Of a stretch of 64,000 bases of DNA, positions 1 through 12,369 are shown in pieces. The notes beneath the pieces are model-generated. The model searched no databases, was not told the DNA's origin, and saw nothing but the letters and a program-made list of their open reading frames with translations. The position numbers and the translations under genes were made by a program. The DNA comes from Topomyia yanbarensis (Eukaryota > Arthropoda > Insecta > Diptera > Culicidae): NCBI RefSeq assembly GCF_030247195.1, contig NW_026683308.1, positions 1 through 64,000 of the forward strand, given 5' to 3'. Positions within the stretch are counted from its first letter, which is position 1. Each line of letters opens with the position of its first letter.

Positions 1-147
1 TCGGGAAAAAAATGTAAAACAATATTTTTAAAACATTAACCGCTGTCAGTCTAACTTCAAAATGTATAGTTAAGTTTGAGCATTAATTTAGTTTCATAAT
101 CGATTATAAGAAGTTGTCTGAAGAATCATGTAGTTCAAAGTACACAC

Positions 148-1046
148 CTGCTCTTCGGGTCGATAATAATTGTTGATAAACAATAAATTGATCCACCACT
201 TCTCCCGGCATATCGTCCTAATCATCGGTATAATTCTGTACGCTGATGGATTGATCTGAAATCGATCGAAGATCGAGGTGCTGAACAAAATTACCAAAGC
301 ATACACCGGCAAGGAGCGAAGATACCGATTCACTACTCCCATCCAGAATGGTTTGATGCTGAACCGCCTGCCTTCGGTATATCCGATGAAGCGTACTGTT
401 AGTAGAATACCACTGATGGCAAGGAACACGTCCACTACCAATGGGAGGAGTGTTTGGAGCATTTGTATTCCTATGCCCGAAAGGAACTGAAATTCATAAC
501 GATTAAGAACTAGGTCTGTCATCAACCAAATTCGTTTCTTTTTACCTTCTCGATCGCTTCCGGATTCTGGCTGGTAGTCATCCCCAGTGCTATAATCACG
601 TGAACGAGTGTGATGATGGTTATTAAGTACACACGGATAGCATCCAGGAAGCGCAGGTCCTGCTGGATAGCATCAGTTGTCAGTTCGAATGTGAGTCGAT
701 TGATATTTCGCCTCAGAGAGAACGCGGTTAGCAGTTTAGTCTCTGAAAGCATTGTGAACAATTAGTCAGCAGCTTCAGCTTCCGGCTCGGCGATGGCCAC
801 ATACTTGTGCCCTTCAAAGGCATCCGATAGTGATTGGGGTCCTTCGCTAGCCAGGAGTCGTAGACGGTAGACGCGAGGGCGAGTAGCAAAAGTGATCCAA
901 TCGTTGCAAAGAACGCGATATCCAAATAATCTGAAATGGGTAGAGCTTAGATCATCGGAGTTTCACGGTGTGCCCAGAGCCGTTATGAACAGAAAAAAAT
1001 TACCATCAATTCGGCATTCGAAAGATGTAGTATCCAAGCATCTTCT
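148..1046 (-). CDS. NRF-6-like acyltransferase gene A, middle exons (gene continues past left edge)
   Basis: Four exons on the minus strand fit together: 1004-1046, 805-930, 546-742 and 148-486. Each is bounded by AG/GT and the reading phase is continuous (14 codons+1, then 42, then 66, then 113 codons). They encode the end of the extracellular NRF domain, a first transmembrane helix (DIAFFATIGSLLLLALAS), the linker, and the start of the acyltransferase-3 domain with a DLRFLDAIRVY motif and the hydrophobic VDVFLAISGILLTV segment. The family comprises multipass membrane proteins, named after C. elegans nrf-6, involved in uptake or transport of lipids and drugs; the enzymatic substrate is unknown. 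The last donor follows YYRPEEQ; the next exon (expected CLLHTWY-type) lies beyond base 1. Exon 1004-1046 is short and poorly conserved, so it is the least certain. The exon at 148-486 is a close paralogue of 63651-63989. Confidence 0.85.
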
Positions 1047-1439
1047 CTGTAAATTTCGAAATGATGCATTGGGGGAGTCGTAAGATATCGCAATTTGAAG
1101 TTTTCTGTCAGTTCGGTCTTTACACCCGTTGCGATCGGTTCGTTCATCAGTTAGCTCAGCGCATTTCTTTCAAAGGTTGGTGTCTAGGCTATTCCTCAGC
1201 CTTTCAGCTACTACTTTGCCAAGTGCGGCTACTTTCCAAAGTGCTAGTGAGGCTGAAAAGCTGAAATCCTGGTCCAGTGATTGTCCAAAGACCAAGAATT
1301 ATCAGAAGATTTGTCACCACGTACAAGTTGTAAAACTGCCTAATTCTAACGCCCCACATAACGGGCCGCAAAAAGATCACCAACGGTGAACCAGTGATCT
1401 AAAGCAGGTGAAGAGAATAAAGTTCATTTTCTCAATAAA

Positions 1440-2420
1440 AACCACAAGTGCATCGTAGTAAACAATAACAAATACTAGTGACGTTTGCATTGTCCAACTT
1501 ATTGAGTGAGTCTATTACCCCTTCGCTATAATCGGTTCAAACTTGAAATCACACGTATTAGTGCATCAGTAGCAAAACTAGCACACAAGTTGCCGTGCAA
1601 CTTTCGGTTGAATACAACAAGTGCAACCAGCAGTTGGTCTCCCGTGCGAGTTCTTCCATCTTCAGTGCAACCCAGCACTGGATTGCACTGAACAGTTTGC
1701 AGCACACAAGTTCGCGTGAACCAACGTCGCGACAACGTACGCGCAGCATCTTGAAGCAGTGCTGCCACCGGAGGAGGAGCTCATCGATGCTCTCCTTGAG
1801 GACTTCTGGACCAGGACTAAAGCAGCCATAAGCAGCACTGCTGGCTGGCGGAACCGATCGCGATAGGAAACGCTTGGGCAGTAGTATTACGATCGACGGC
1901 GACGAGTTCGAGGTGGTTGACGAGTTCATCTATTTTCCTGGCGAAGGAAATTCACCCGATACCGATTCATCTTTGGTTTTTGCACCACAACTTTTTGAGA
2001 CCTTTGGCTCCCTGTCCGGTGCCATTTAGCACCGCAACTCCTTTAAGATCTTTGGCCCTCTTTCGTTCCATTTCGTCCCACTTCCTCGATGAGCCATTCA
2101 GCTTCCAACTTTACGAAAATCTGTTTTGCGAACTACTCGGTCTAGCCCCAGACGATGTATATAGCCTACTCCGACGGAGAATACCCTGGCGAGAGAGGTT
2201 CTCTAGAAATCGAGCGGTAGATTTTTCCCGATACCAAAATTCGTTTCCATGAGCCATTTAGCTTCGTCCCGATCTGCTCGGTCTAGTCCCCAGCGATGGA
2301 CTTAGCCTATTCAACGGGCTAGTCAGTAGGTGCTGAGGTCCATCCAGCGATTCCGGGTGGATCGCAGCTTCTGGTTCACTGGTGCTCCAACTACCCACTG
2401 CTAGCTATTCGACACGGCCT
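1440..2420. repeat. Mosaic of degenerate LINE fragments
   Basis: No intact gene. At about 1890-1935 the plus strand encodes IDGDEFEVVDEFIYF, matching the IDGDEIEMVDEFVYLGSLV block of the RTE-like LINE at 57448-57500. Around 2140-2400 the text (gtctagccccag, ttctggttcactggtgc) resembles the 3' part of the R1-like LINE found near 55.0 and 63.2 kb. The rest is frame-broken. Confidence 0.5.
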
Positions 2421-2515
2421 ACTTGATCTATCAACAGTTGTTACGGCATTTAATTAGCAAGGGATTGGAAGGTGAAGTATATTTTTCAATATTTAGAGCC
2501 TTAGTACTCAAGGGA

Positions 2516-2645
2516 GAGCAAGGAGTTGAAGGGAGAAAGTTTAGAAAAGCGTGGAAGGGTCATATATGCAAGCTTAGAGCTCACCGGCGACTTAACTTTT
2601 TGTCTGCTACCGTAGGAGTCAGGGTCTTTTGGCATTAGAAATGCG
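2516..2645 (+). repeat. Dispersed repeat segment shared with 47903-48022
   Basis: Both places share gaaagtttagaa, catat-gcaagcttagag and ac-gtaggagtcag in the same order, about 75% alike by eye. The other copy lies beside a degenerate LINE, so this is probably a piece of the same family's leader. No ORF. Confidence 0.45.
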
Positions 2646-3020
2646 AATCACCTGCGTCTACGGCATGTCCGGACAAGCGTAAAGTAACTTGTTACTTCAT
2701 GCTGTCGGAACCGAGGATCGTTCACTCAAACATGGGTGGGATCCAAACAAGGTGACAAGGACTTTTGCCAAACAAAAGATTTGAGGGTTTCAAAAATTGG
2801 TGGGTTTTCATAAAGAATTGTTATTTTCTAGTTTTAGATTACTACGGATCTGTCGGTTCCAGGAAGGCTCATATTAGGTCAAAAATGTACCTTTACATTC
2901 CATATCGTAGCATGTTGGGTGCAAAAGTTCATGATATTTCGCGCGATGTGAAATTCTTGCATTCATAACTTCCTACTGTTCACTCAAGATCAGTATGGAT
3001 ACTCTGGCACTAGTACCGTA

Positions 3021-4388
3021 GGGGAGACTGAGGAGACTTGATCCCCTTTTTTTATTTTTCAGTCCAACTCCGTGGAATGATAAAAAACTATGTATTTTTT
3101 TGTAGTTTTATATTGTTTCTAGGGATGACTAATAATCATAAAAAAATTACATGGAAATATTATACTGGACATGAGCTAAGAGCATTTCTGGAAAACAAAA
3201 AATGGAAAATTCTTAGATTACTGGAGACTCGATCCTTAATTTGGGGACACTTGATTCCTTTATGAAAACGTATTTAAAAGAGCATGTAGGGTAATAAGCC
3301 TATTTTTGCCCTGTTTCTACTATCATCCTACCCATCTGAAGCTTTTAGTTAGAGCAGCGTCTGCCATCTTTGCTCAACGCATTGACTCAAATGGTATTGC
3401 GATAATGGGGGTACTCGATTAGAGATTTTCCTGCGCTCAAACAGAAGATTTTCACCATTCTCAAGACAATTTTGTTATTATATTGGCTCTTAATAAGAGG
3501 CGAATGACCTTAACGTTAAAACCTCCATAATCGAAATAAAAAATGGACCTTCATAACAAATCAAAGAAGCTGAAATAATAAAATTATTGTAGTAATAATG
3601 TGGTACCCTTCTTAATAGGGCAAAAACGGGTACATTACCCCATTCAATTTTATTAAGTGGATTGTAGTATTGATTAAATTGTTATGATTAGGTATTGTTA
3701 TTTTTGTTACTACATATTACGCATCTCTCACCTGATTTTTTTACGAATTCCCCAAATCTCCGTTCAATTATTTGAAAGCTGTCTTTATTATGGTTGAGGA
3801 ACTTCAAATGTGGGATGAATAGTTGCTACGTATACTGTAGTAAACAATTACAGTTATGTTTCTTTACGATGAAGCGTTCATTTTTGACATTTTTTTATGA
3901 CAACAATGACTTCAATTATTCTGGTGTGAATTTGGTTATTTTCAGTGGTGTGTATGAAGTATGGCGAAGGGGATCAAATCTCCACGAATTTGAAGGGATC
4001 AAGTGAACCCATAGCATCTATTTCAGCAAATTTTAGTAAAAATATAGTTGAACAAAAGAATCAGCTCAATCATAACGTATTCATATAATTGACATTCTCC
4101 TGTAATTCTGTATGCAAAAGTAGAGTATGTAGTGGGTGATTTTATCAATTTTATAAAAGTTTGAAAATTTGAAAAATAAATCTTCTTCAGTTCTTCTGAG
4201 ACTTTTTTTTAAATCGATAAAAATTCGGTTACACAAAAGTCCAATTTCTTTTTTCTGTGTTAATGAAATTTATGTTTAGATAAAACTACGCAACTTTATA
4301 GTATATTCGATTAATGTATTCTGATCCGCCTTTGAGTTACAATGATGGGATCAAGTCTCCCCGGGGATCAAGTCTCCTCAGTCTCCCC
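3021..4388. mobile_element. Non-autonomous TIR element flanked by TA
   Basis: A perfect 26-bp terminal inverted repeat, GGGGAGACTGAGGAGACTTG and on to ATCCCC at 3021-3046, is matched by its reverse complement at 4363-4388. Both ends are flanked by TA (3019-3020 and 4389-4390). The interior has no ORF over about 75 codons and carries diverged internal copies of the terminal motif gggatcaagtctcc (3969, 3998, 4348). A truncated SINE tail sits inside at about 3491. TA duplication suggests a Tc1/mariner-type or similar parent; the family is not recognised. Confidence 0.75.
3491..3546 (+). repeat. 3' end of a tRNA-derived SINE
   Basis: gaggcgaatgaccttaacg followed by ttaaaacctccataatcgaa and an A-rich tail matches the 3' half of the complete SINE copy at 54704-54871. 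The tRNA-like head is missing, so this is a 5'-truncated copy. Confidence 0.6.
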
Positions 4389-4544
4389 TATGGATCGATA
4401 CGATATCTTCGTCAACTTTTTTCATACAATTGGTAGCAGAGTAGAATTCTTAGATATTCATATTACTACGTTGAATTTTCGTAGTTTTAGGTTAAATTTA
4501 TGAATTTTCAACAATGTTCAATAGACCATACCGCCTCAGTCTCG

Positions 4545-5110
4545 ATTGAATCATCAATCTACCCCGTATTTCACGAACGTTTCTCGTAACCCGAACGGGA
4601 GTATCGGAGGCTCCACTCGGACCTTGAAGAGCAGCACCGTTTCATCAGCGTAGGAGTCATCAAGGCGCCATAATAGGAAAAAGGAATTCTGGTTGCATCG
4701 ATGCTCAACTATCCATGGGAAATGTGCAAATCCTAACGTCTCAGGGAACGGGTTTGGACTGCCTCCCGACCCGCTAAAAACCACTGCTCTTGCCCAGAAC
4801 CTGATTCCTCTCCGGCTATACCTTACGGCATTACATAGGCAAGGGGACTAATTCTTTTCAGTAGGGTTACAGCACCACTCTACATCATCCTCACAGGCGG
4901 GCAATTTCTCCATGGCAGTCGGAAAGTTAGCTGTGGGTCGAGACTTAGTGCTCTTCCTCTACAAAGACAATCTGGGAGGTAAGCTTCAGATTGTCTAATT
5001 TACTGAGCCCTACGGCTCCCTTCTTGTACCATTCAGCCCCACTTTCTCGTTGTTTGCGAACTACTAGGTCTAGTCCCCAGGACCAAGCCTACTTCTACCC
5101 TAGCCCGGTG
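4545..5110. repeat. Fragment related to the 3' region of the R1-like LINE
   Basis: ctcttgcccagaacctgatt, ccttacggcattac and gtctagtccccag recur in the same order at 54905-55110, where they follow the C-terminus of an R1-like ORF2. No ORF survives here. Confidence 0.45.
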
Positions 5111-5147
5111 AGAGCAGTTCTTTCGAAACCGAGATCATCCACCAGGT

Positions 5148-5440
5148 AGTATGTATGTATGTATGTATGTGTGTATATGGCAAAAAAATGTTTCTCAGCG
5201 ATGGCTGGATCGATTTGAGCAAACTTATTCCCAAATGCAAGGTACAACCTTCCCATCAGTCGCTATTGATTTTTGTTGTTGATCGGACTTCCTGTTTCGG
5301 AGTTATGGGTTTAAGAGTGCGATCCCACAGAAAATCCCCATCTAAACTGGTACCACCATGATATCAAAATGATACAAAAATTTTAAAAATAGGTGCAAAA
5401 TTATTTGGATCACCGCCAGTCTAGATCAATAGTGACTAAC
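5148..5440 (+). repeat. Fragment of the (TG)n-bearing GCCTTTCTC repeat family
   Basis: A short (GTAT)n tract at 5148-5172 is followed by tctcagcgatggctggatcg, aacttattcccaaatgc and acttcctgtttcggagttatg, matching the middle of the repeats at 48505 and 52054. Both ends of the family are missing here. Confidence 0.55.
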
Positions 5441-6401
5441 CAAAGTCGCTTTGAATTGATGCTAGGATAGGATCCGCCAGCTCTGTCTACTGTTTTTGAA
5501 CCAATTCTGAACCAGCTCGTGATTGGACGAAAGTGACATTGGCAAACGTTCGGCTTGGAAACTAAAAGTACTAAAGGGCTGCTTGGAAGTGTTGTCGTAT
5601 TGTGATATAAAACGTAAAACAACGTTTGTTTACCGTTTTGTTTTTTTTTTGGTTTTCTTGAGATTCCGCTTTCTTTCCATAACGTCCGTCTGTAATTATG
5701 AAGTGAAAGGCATTTTCTGGCAGACGAATTCAAACATATTATCTCTCTTTTCGAAGTCTAACCGAGTAACTGACTATTTAGCCTAAGTATGAAAATTATT
5801 TCAACTTCATGTAAAAATTGTCTTTGTTCCAGCGCCGAGTAAATTGGGAGTGTTGTCTATCGCGAGATAATATAGCATTTCGTCGAGTTGTTGCTATATG
5901 GGATACACACGAGTGCGGTCGAAACAAAAACAAACGTCAAAATGTTTTCTCACTCGCACTGATGCAAACTAGATGGGCGCGTAATTCAACGCACGGCCCT
6001 GTGACGCATGGCTGAAAAGTCGCAATGTGGATTTAAGAAATGATTCGCAATACTTTGGGGCAAATCGTGAGAGTTATCCTGGAAATCGCTTGTTGTTCTT
6101 CTTTTAGTATTATCGATACAGTTGAATTTTACAGTTTTTAACTGCATCAATCATCGGTGGAAATAGGAGCGTGTTATTTTCTACTGCTGTTTTCTCCGAA
6201 AAAATCCCATGAAGTACTGGAACAAACCTAAACACCTATACAAACTAAACAAAAATTAAGCCTTGCAAAAAAGTAGTTTTAGAATATTTAAACCAAATGC
6301 GAACAGAGAAGATTGATCTTGTGAATGAGGTTGCTCGACTCAGAAAGCAACTTACAAAAATTAAGAGCATGGAAATATTTTTCGTAATGGCCAACAACAA
6401 A

Positions 6402-6639
6402 TCTCGACAAACATATGATTACGGCCTAAAAGCCAACTGTCAAAATCCACTTTGAATGGAAATTCCGGACAAACCGTTACACGCCAATCACAGATGTTGG
6501 TTTGTAAATGAAAGAGAAAAGTTTTATCTTTCATAAACTGTTGTGAACTGTGTTCAACTAGTAACGGTTTGTCTAGAATTTCCATTCAAAGTGGATTTTG
6601 ACAGTTGGCTTTTAGGCCGTAATCATATGTTTGTCGAGA
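6402..6639. repeat. Foldback element with 79-bp arms
   Basis: 6402-6480 and 6561-6639 are near-perfect inverted copies (ttacggcctaaaagccaact on the left, its complement on the right) around an 80-bp spacer. No ORF; it looks like a MITE or foldback element inside the long intron of gene A. Confidence 0.75.
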
Positions 6640-6912
6640 AATATATATTATTTTGCTTTGCTGTATTCCGATGGAAGACCCGTAATGATCATTTAAATGC
6701 GGATATAAAGACTAAATCATTGATTTTTCCCGGAGCGTGAAATTGATACATAATATAGAATATTTTAATCAGAACAATTTAAGTTTTGGACACGACTGTA
6801 ACAAAACAAATATTTTGGCAACATTGGTCGAGTGGGGGTATGTCGTTTTCAGCAGGGATTAGCAAAATATAAGAAGAAGCCAGCTGGCGGATCCTATCCT
6901 AGAATAATTCTA

Positions 6913-6916
<4 letters not shown>

Positions 6917-6979
<63 letters not shown>

Positions 6980-6986
6980 ATTAATA
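6917..6986. repeat. (ATT)n microsatellite
   Basis: About 70 bp of uninterrupted ATT units. Unlike the tracts at 14325, 34545 and 41953, it is not next to an I-clade LINE end. Confidence 0.9.
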
Positions 6987-6999
6987 ATTATTGATGCTA

Positions 7000-8600
7000 A
7001 TTTTTTCCGTTAATAACGTTTTTGGGCACACTGTGTTTATCATTGATGCAAGACAAACCAACCGGTTTTTCTAGTTGAATTTGTGGTACAATATTCAATT
7101 TCTGAGTATACGTTTAGATTGTACTTAGTCTGTATTCGGTAGTTTTGGCAAATATTCACTATCATACTATACCGATGTCTGTAATTGTGGATATTTGGCA
7201 CCATCCAATCATTGCTAGTGTACTGGAAATAGAAGAAAAAATGTTTCAGATTTAATATACATATAAAATAGTTCATAAAAAACCAGAGGGGGAACAACTT
7301 GACAGCTCCTATAAAATTCGTTGAAACCATTTTTTTGGGTCTGTGGGTCTAAAATGGCGGATCAATCTTTATTTAAGAGCAATTTCTAAAAAAAGCGTAA
7401 ACTTGTGTTGAAAATTTTCTTGTTCAGATTTTTTTACTTCCGATAATTCATTTTTGAAGACTTTTTGGGTTTGGCGTTGTTTTATTATAAAAATAATGCA
7501 TCTTTATTCCGATGCATTATTTTTAAATGATTCATGATTTTTTGGAATCATCAGCATACAAACAAGCGGCGCTTATACTAGTTAGTGAGCATCTTCATTT
7601 AGTTTTAAGATATTTGGTAGTAATATTTGCATTGCAATGTAAACAACACATACAATGATACTGGACTGTTTTTCTCCCTCTCCGATAGAAAATGAGCTGT
7701 CATCAGTTCTGAATTTTGTTAAAACCTTTGCACCGTAAATGTCGCATGCTGTCAGAAATAAACAATCGAGGTGAATCCTGCCTTTATTAAATACGAAGTG
7801 AAAAATGATAATCTCAAAACTAAATGTATTTAATACTAACGACAAACTTTCGAGAATTGTCATATGCGAAAGATATTTCAAGGGCGACGGGAGAAGAAAA
7901 AGTTCACACTAGAAGTGCACTCAAATCAAATCATACATTTTACATTCGGCACAATTTGTAATCCTTTTATGAAACTCCAAAATGACGAATTAACTTGTTT
8001 GTATTTATATTAAATTATTGCGCTGTTTCGAAATGATCATCTTGATTACCGCTTCCGAATGTAAATAAAGAAAACAAGTTCGTAAAAGACGTCACGGAAT
8101 TATTTTCTCGCATAGAAATTTACAGTATCGCAATTTGTGGACGGCGTTCTATGGTGGCGACATCATTCGAAACACGGTGGTTTCATGCAACTTAGGCTAA
8201 ACGTCAAGTTGCGGGAGGGTTGTAAAAAACCTTTTTGACCTAGGACTACGTCTTTGTTTATGCTTTGGTTGGTGAATGAATTTATATTTCCTCTGCACTC
8301 ATTCGATTCTGCATGAAATTTCAGTCAGTTGGAAAGTGAATGAATGAGAGAGGCGTTGAATCTGAATGTCGGTTTCGGTAAATGCAAGCAGAAATAGGTA
8401 ATTGATTTTGAAATTTCTTAACACTGCTCCTAGAGGAATTGTTTTGTGAAAGTTAATTTCCTCATGCGAAATCCCATGTAAACTTTAAACCGTAGGCGCA
8501 AAAATATAGTTCTAGAACCCGAAAGGTATCCAAAAAGTTGCTCGGAGCAGGAATCTATCTTTTGTCCCACCCTAATGGACAGCCTTATACAATTTACTCA
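7000..8600. other. Intron sequence without a recognised feature
   Basis: This is part of the 7.9-kb intron of gene A. ORFs do not exceed 100 codons on either strand and none has a recognisable motif. I see no tandem structure or terminal repeats. Confidence 0.5.
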
Positions 8601-8654
8601 TTTTTATTAACTTGACTTTGTTGTTTTTTAACGTTTTCTTGAATCTCAGACCGG

Positions 8655-8771
8655 AACGCAGCAGTTCAATTAACAACATCAATTGGTGTAATCCGAGTCG
8701 GAGCCAACCAAATGTTTTATACCGGTTTAATGGTTAATATGTTGCAACAAGAGCTTGGAGCTTACGGTAAT
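8655..8771 (+). other. Orphan exon-like open segment
   Basis: A pyrimidine-rich acceptor (ttgaatctcag) opens a 117-bp segment closed by a G/GTAATT donor. In one frame it reads without stops, including AVQLTTSIGVIRVGANQMFY. It lies antisense inside the gene A intron. I do not recognise the protein and find no partner exons, so it may be a chance or a pseudogene fragment. Confidence 0.25.
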
Positions 8772-8920
8772 TAGGATCCTAAACTCCATTTTAATGAATT
8801 TCTACATTATTTTTTTATTGTCGCGAAAAAATCCGAAATATAACTATTTTTTGTACTCTACAGTGATGTAACCCCTTAATGATTGATCGTGATTAGAGGA
8901 CTGATGGTAACATTATTTAC

Positions 8921-9452
8921 CTTATACTTAATATCGAACTTGGGCTGCAAAAACTGCGCCCTTTGCTGATCGGATAATGTTTTCACTAATTCTTCGCATT
9001 GCTCCAAACAGACACCACGGGTCAGAATACTATGTTGATGCTGAAATGGGTATTGTGAATATTCCTGCGAAAATATATAAATGCATCAGACTCTTTCAGA
9101 TCCGAGCCCCAAGGCACCAATGATTACTTCAATAGTTCTCCAAATCGACGATCGTTCGTCAGGTTTCACCACACTTTTCACAACACAGAAAACTCCAGCC
9201 GGATTGGATCTGAGGCAGTCTTCGATGCTTTCGTACTGAAATAGGGCCGGCATTTTCCAATACTCTGTCACTGTAGCAAAAAAAAACACAATTGAAATAA
9301 AAAAAATATATAGACCCGCTCGAAGGATGTAAATTAAATGAAACGTTGGTCTACTAACTGTTATACTGCACACCGATTTCAATGCTGCTAGTCGCGGGAA
9401 TCCACTGAGCGGTAACAAATGTCATAAAAGAGAGCAAGGTTTGTCTTTTCAT
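8921..9452 (-). CDS. NRF-6-like acyltransferase gene A, first three exons (signal peptide and NRF domain)
   Basis: The start codon is at 9452-9450. Exon 1 (9359-9452) encodes a signal peptide beginning MKRQTLLSFMTFVTAQW, which splits a codon at a GTTAGT donor. Exon 2 (9128-9270) restores the frame and encodes YWKMPALFQYESIEDCLRS and GVFCVVKSVVKP, the typical secreted NRF-domain core with paired cysteines. Exon 3 (8921-9064) encodes YPFQHQHSILTRGVCLEQC and ends at an AAG/GTAAAT donor. Lengths of 94, 143 and 144 nt keep phase. The next coding exon I can find is at 1004-1046, after a 7.9-kb intron filled with repeats, so an unseen small exon between them is possible. With the exons at 148-1046 the visible part of the protein is 362 codons, about half the usual 650-750 residues. 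Confidence 0.85.
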
Positions 9453-10246
9453 TGTGAAATACGCTCACGATTCTTTGGAATGTTCAGAACCGCGAATCAG
9501 GTACACACGTGTTTTCAAATGTTACATCTATCACAACGATCAACCAGAAACGGACTGAACATCAAGGGTTGCCCTGGACGAATCGATCGATATACATACA
9601 TACAGGGTCATAATTCTGATGACGAACTCGGTGAGAAAAAACGGGGCAGTTCTACTTTCGCGCTATAGTTTTCTGACTTAACCGCGTACGAGTGGTATTC
9701 AAATTACGGCCAACAATAGCCTAAAATGCGCGAAGCTACTGATACGCGTAAATTTTTCATCCGTGATACCTGCCTCAGGCTGCCACCTTCAACCAAATAC
9801 ACCTAAGCTAGACGTTGTCAGTTTCTACTTAACAGCCTTTTTCTCACGGATAAAAATTGCACTGACCAGAGATGATCACTGCAGTCAGATAAGCTGAACA
9901 CCAGCCATGTTTTGCATGCGTAAACATCAAAATGTCGTGCGCGTGGAAATCATGCAAAAGCCGCTTACATAGCACGCGCCCACAAAATGCTACTTATCGT
10001 ACACGGCTAATATGGCGGAGACTTTCGAGAGTTGAAAGTCAAAGTGGAAAGTCGCCGATGAAAAGGTAACAGAATCAGTTTTTGATTTATTAGTATAATC
10101 ACAACAATATGATCAGTATTTGCTGCAACATCTGCCTTACAGGAATGTTCTGTCCGTATGCTGTACGGTGTACACAGAAGTAGACGGTAATAGAAAATCA
10201 ACACTCGTTGCAAGACGGTATGACGAGACTCAAGCGTTGGTAAATT

Positions 10247-10690
10247 TACCCGACCAGGAGAAAATAACTGGCCAATAACCCAAGCATAATATTTTTGGTA
10301 TTCATACCAAAACTTGGTATTGATTGATTATTATACCTCATTGAGGTATTAAGCAGGTATCGAAGAAACATTTTTAATACCTGCTGAATACCTGAGGTAT
10401 GATACATTATTTTAGTATAATTTATGTATTCCTGTGATTTTAACAAATACTAATTGAATACCACCATACTGTGAATTTTGTTATTGTTAGGTTGAAAATT
10501 TTTAATTGTTATTCAGGTATTATAATAATTCGTTTCATTATTAAATAGTTATTTGTAGAACATGTCTGTGTTACTATTTTTGATATTTTTCCTCTTATGT
10601 AGAGCTTATTAATACCATAATGTGGTATTCAGTTGTTGGTATGGATTACCTGAATGTAGTATTCCGCTATTATTTTCTTCTGCTCGGGTA
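10247..10690. mobile_element. MITE with TACCCGA termini
   Basis: Left end TACCCGACCAGGAGAAAATA and right end, reversed, TACCCGAGCAGAAGAAAATA match at 18 of 20 positions. The 444-bp interior is rich in GGTAT/ATACC palindromes and has no ORF. It lies upstream of gene A. Confidence 0.7.
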
Positions 10691-11572
10691 GCAGCATATA
10701 TCTATTATTCTACGGTGGCAGACGGTTAGGGTCGTCCCTTCGCAGTTTTCATAGTGCAAATCGTGCAAAGCTTCCACTACCAATCGGCTCAGCTCGACAA
10801 ACTCAACAATCTCTGTATGTATGTGTGTGTGTGTGTATGTATGCATGAAATGAAACTAGTTTCAAATGAGAGGCCTAACGTGACAATTTGACACACTAAT
10901 TTTTGTTTTTCGATGTTGTTTCCTTTCTGAGATATAGGTGATTTTGTCAAAACACAACATGTTTTACGCAAATAGCATTCCAACAAAGCGATCACTTGGA
11001 AATAGAAAGCTTAAAATCCATTTCTAACAAGCTATTATTGTCAAAATCCGTTCACAAGCGGCGGAGATATTAAACACTTTGTATTTTTATTCCTCGCTGA
11101 CCAATTTCCACTAACTAAAAATGTGATCATTACAAAGTCCTTGCTTCACTGGTGTTTTAGGGGCTAAAATAAAGCGATTTTAAATATCGGGGTATGGAAA
11201 CATATCTACGTGGTTCAAGGAATTAGATTTTGTAAACTTTTTGTGAATTACTTTAATAATATATAAACTATTTCTGAAAAATTTATTTGTAAATTTTCTT
11301 CAAAGACAAAATAATGTGTGAGTTGACTTCATAGTGAAATTAGACATTACGTTCAACCGTGAGGTAGATGTTGGAGGGTATATTAATTCATAGATCTCAA
11401 ATTTCAAAATAATTCTAGCAAAAATTTGGCTTATTTTGCAAGGTTATACAGCTCCTGGCGCAAAAATTACTAGTTGCGTTATTTATAATAAAGGTGTAAA
11501 GAATTAACTATATCACATAATATAAAGTACCGGTGGCGGCGGCGCACATAACTAGTTTTATGGTAACCGAAC

Positions 11573-11830
11573 GCCGCCGTCTTGGATTTCAAAATGGCGG
11601 CAATTGTCAATTTTCGCCTTCTACTAATTAATACCTTTCAAATGACACCCATATTGATAGTGGTTTTAAGTGTTTCGTGGTAACCGGAAGCCGCCATCTT
11701 GAATTTCAAAATGGCGTCAATCGTCAATTTTCGCATTTTACTAATCAATACCTTTCAAATGATACCCATATTGATGGTGATTTAAAGTGTTATGTGATAA
11801 CCGAAAGCCGCCACCTTGGATTTCAAAATG
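11573..11830. repeat. Tandem repeat, period about 117 bp
   Basis: gccgccNtcttggatttcaa starts at 11573, 11690 and 11808. Between them come atggcg, cgtcaattttcgc and aatacctttcaaatgaNacc in the same order each time. About 2.2 diverged units, no coding potential. Confidence 0.7.
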
Positions 11831-11924
11831 CCAATTAATCAATCAATCGACATAATGCACTTTCGAAATATCTGGGTGAGTAATAGATGATCCTAGCAGT
11901 TAACAATTTCCGTGAGGTGACTTA

Positions 11925-12075
11925 AAAAATACGATTCTGAGAGTCACCTGGGTGACGACGGTCACCCAAAAGTCACCTCACCTAAAATGAGTCTCGGAAT
12001 ACCTCTTCGTGGGTGAGGTGACTGGTAAGTGAGGTGATGGTGACTCTAGTGAGGTGAGGTAGCGGTGAGAATAGG
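11925..12075. repeat. Cluster of GAGGTGAC / GTCACCTC motifs
   Basis: The octamer gaggtgac or close variants recurs on both strands about ten times in 150 bp, giving potential for multiple hairpins. Family not recognised. Confidence 0.4.
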
Positions 12076-12369
12076 GCCCTTGATTTATTTGATTCATTTT
12101 ATTTACTTGATTCATTTGATTCAATTGATTGATTTGACTGCTAATAATCTTTGCTTGTAAACATTGCTAATTCATCACCGAACAATAAAAGCAGATTACC
12201 TCTATTAACAGAAAAGCTGCTTAACAATTCAATCAATATTATGTCCATCATTCATTTCATTTCGAGCAAGAAATTTTCCATCCAAAACACAACCTACCTT
12301 CCGGGAGCGTCAACAGCTGCGCCATTTTTGTAGTGGCTGCTGGAACCGAGCATTCGGCTAATTTTGGCT

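Noticed and set aside
6280..6365. Plus-strand coiled-coil-like stretch (TEKIDLVNEVARLRKQLTK)
   Set aside because: Short, with no splice sites or neighbours, ending in a foldback repeat; probably a transposon relic or chance.
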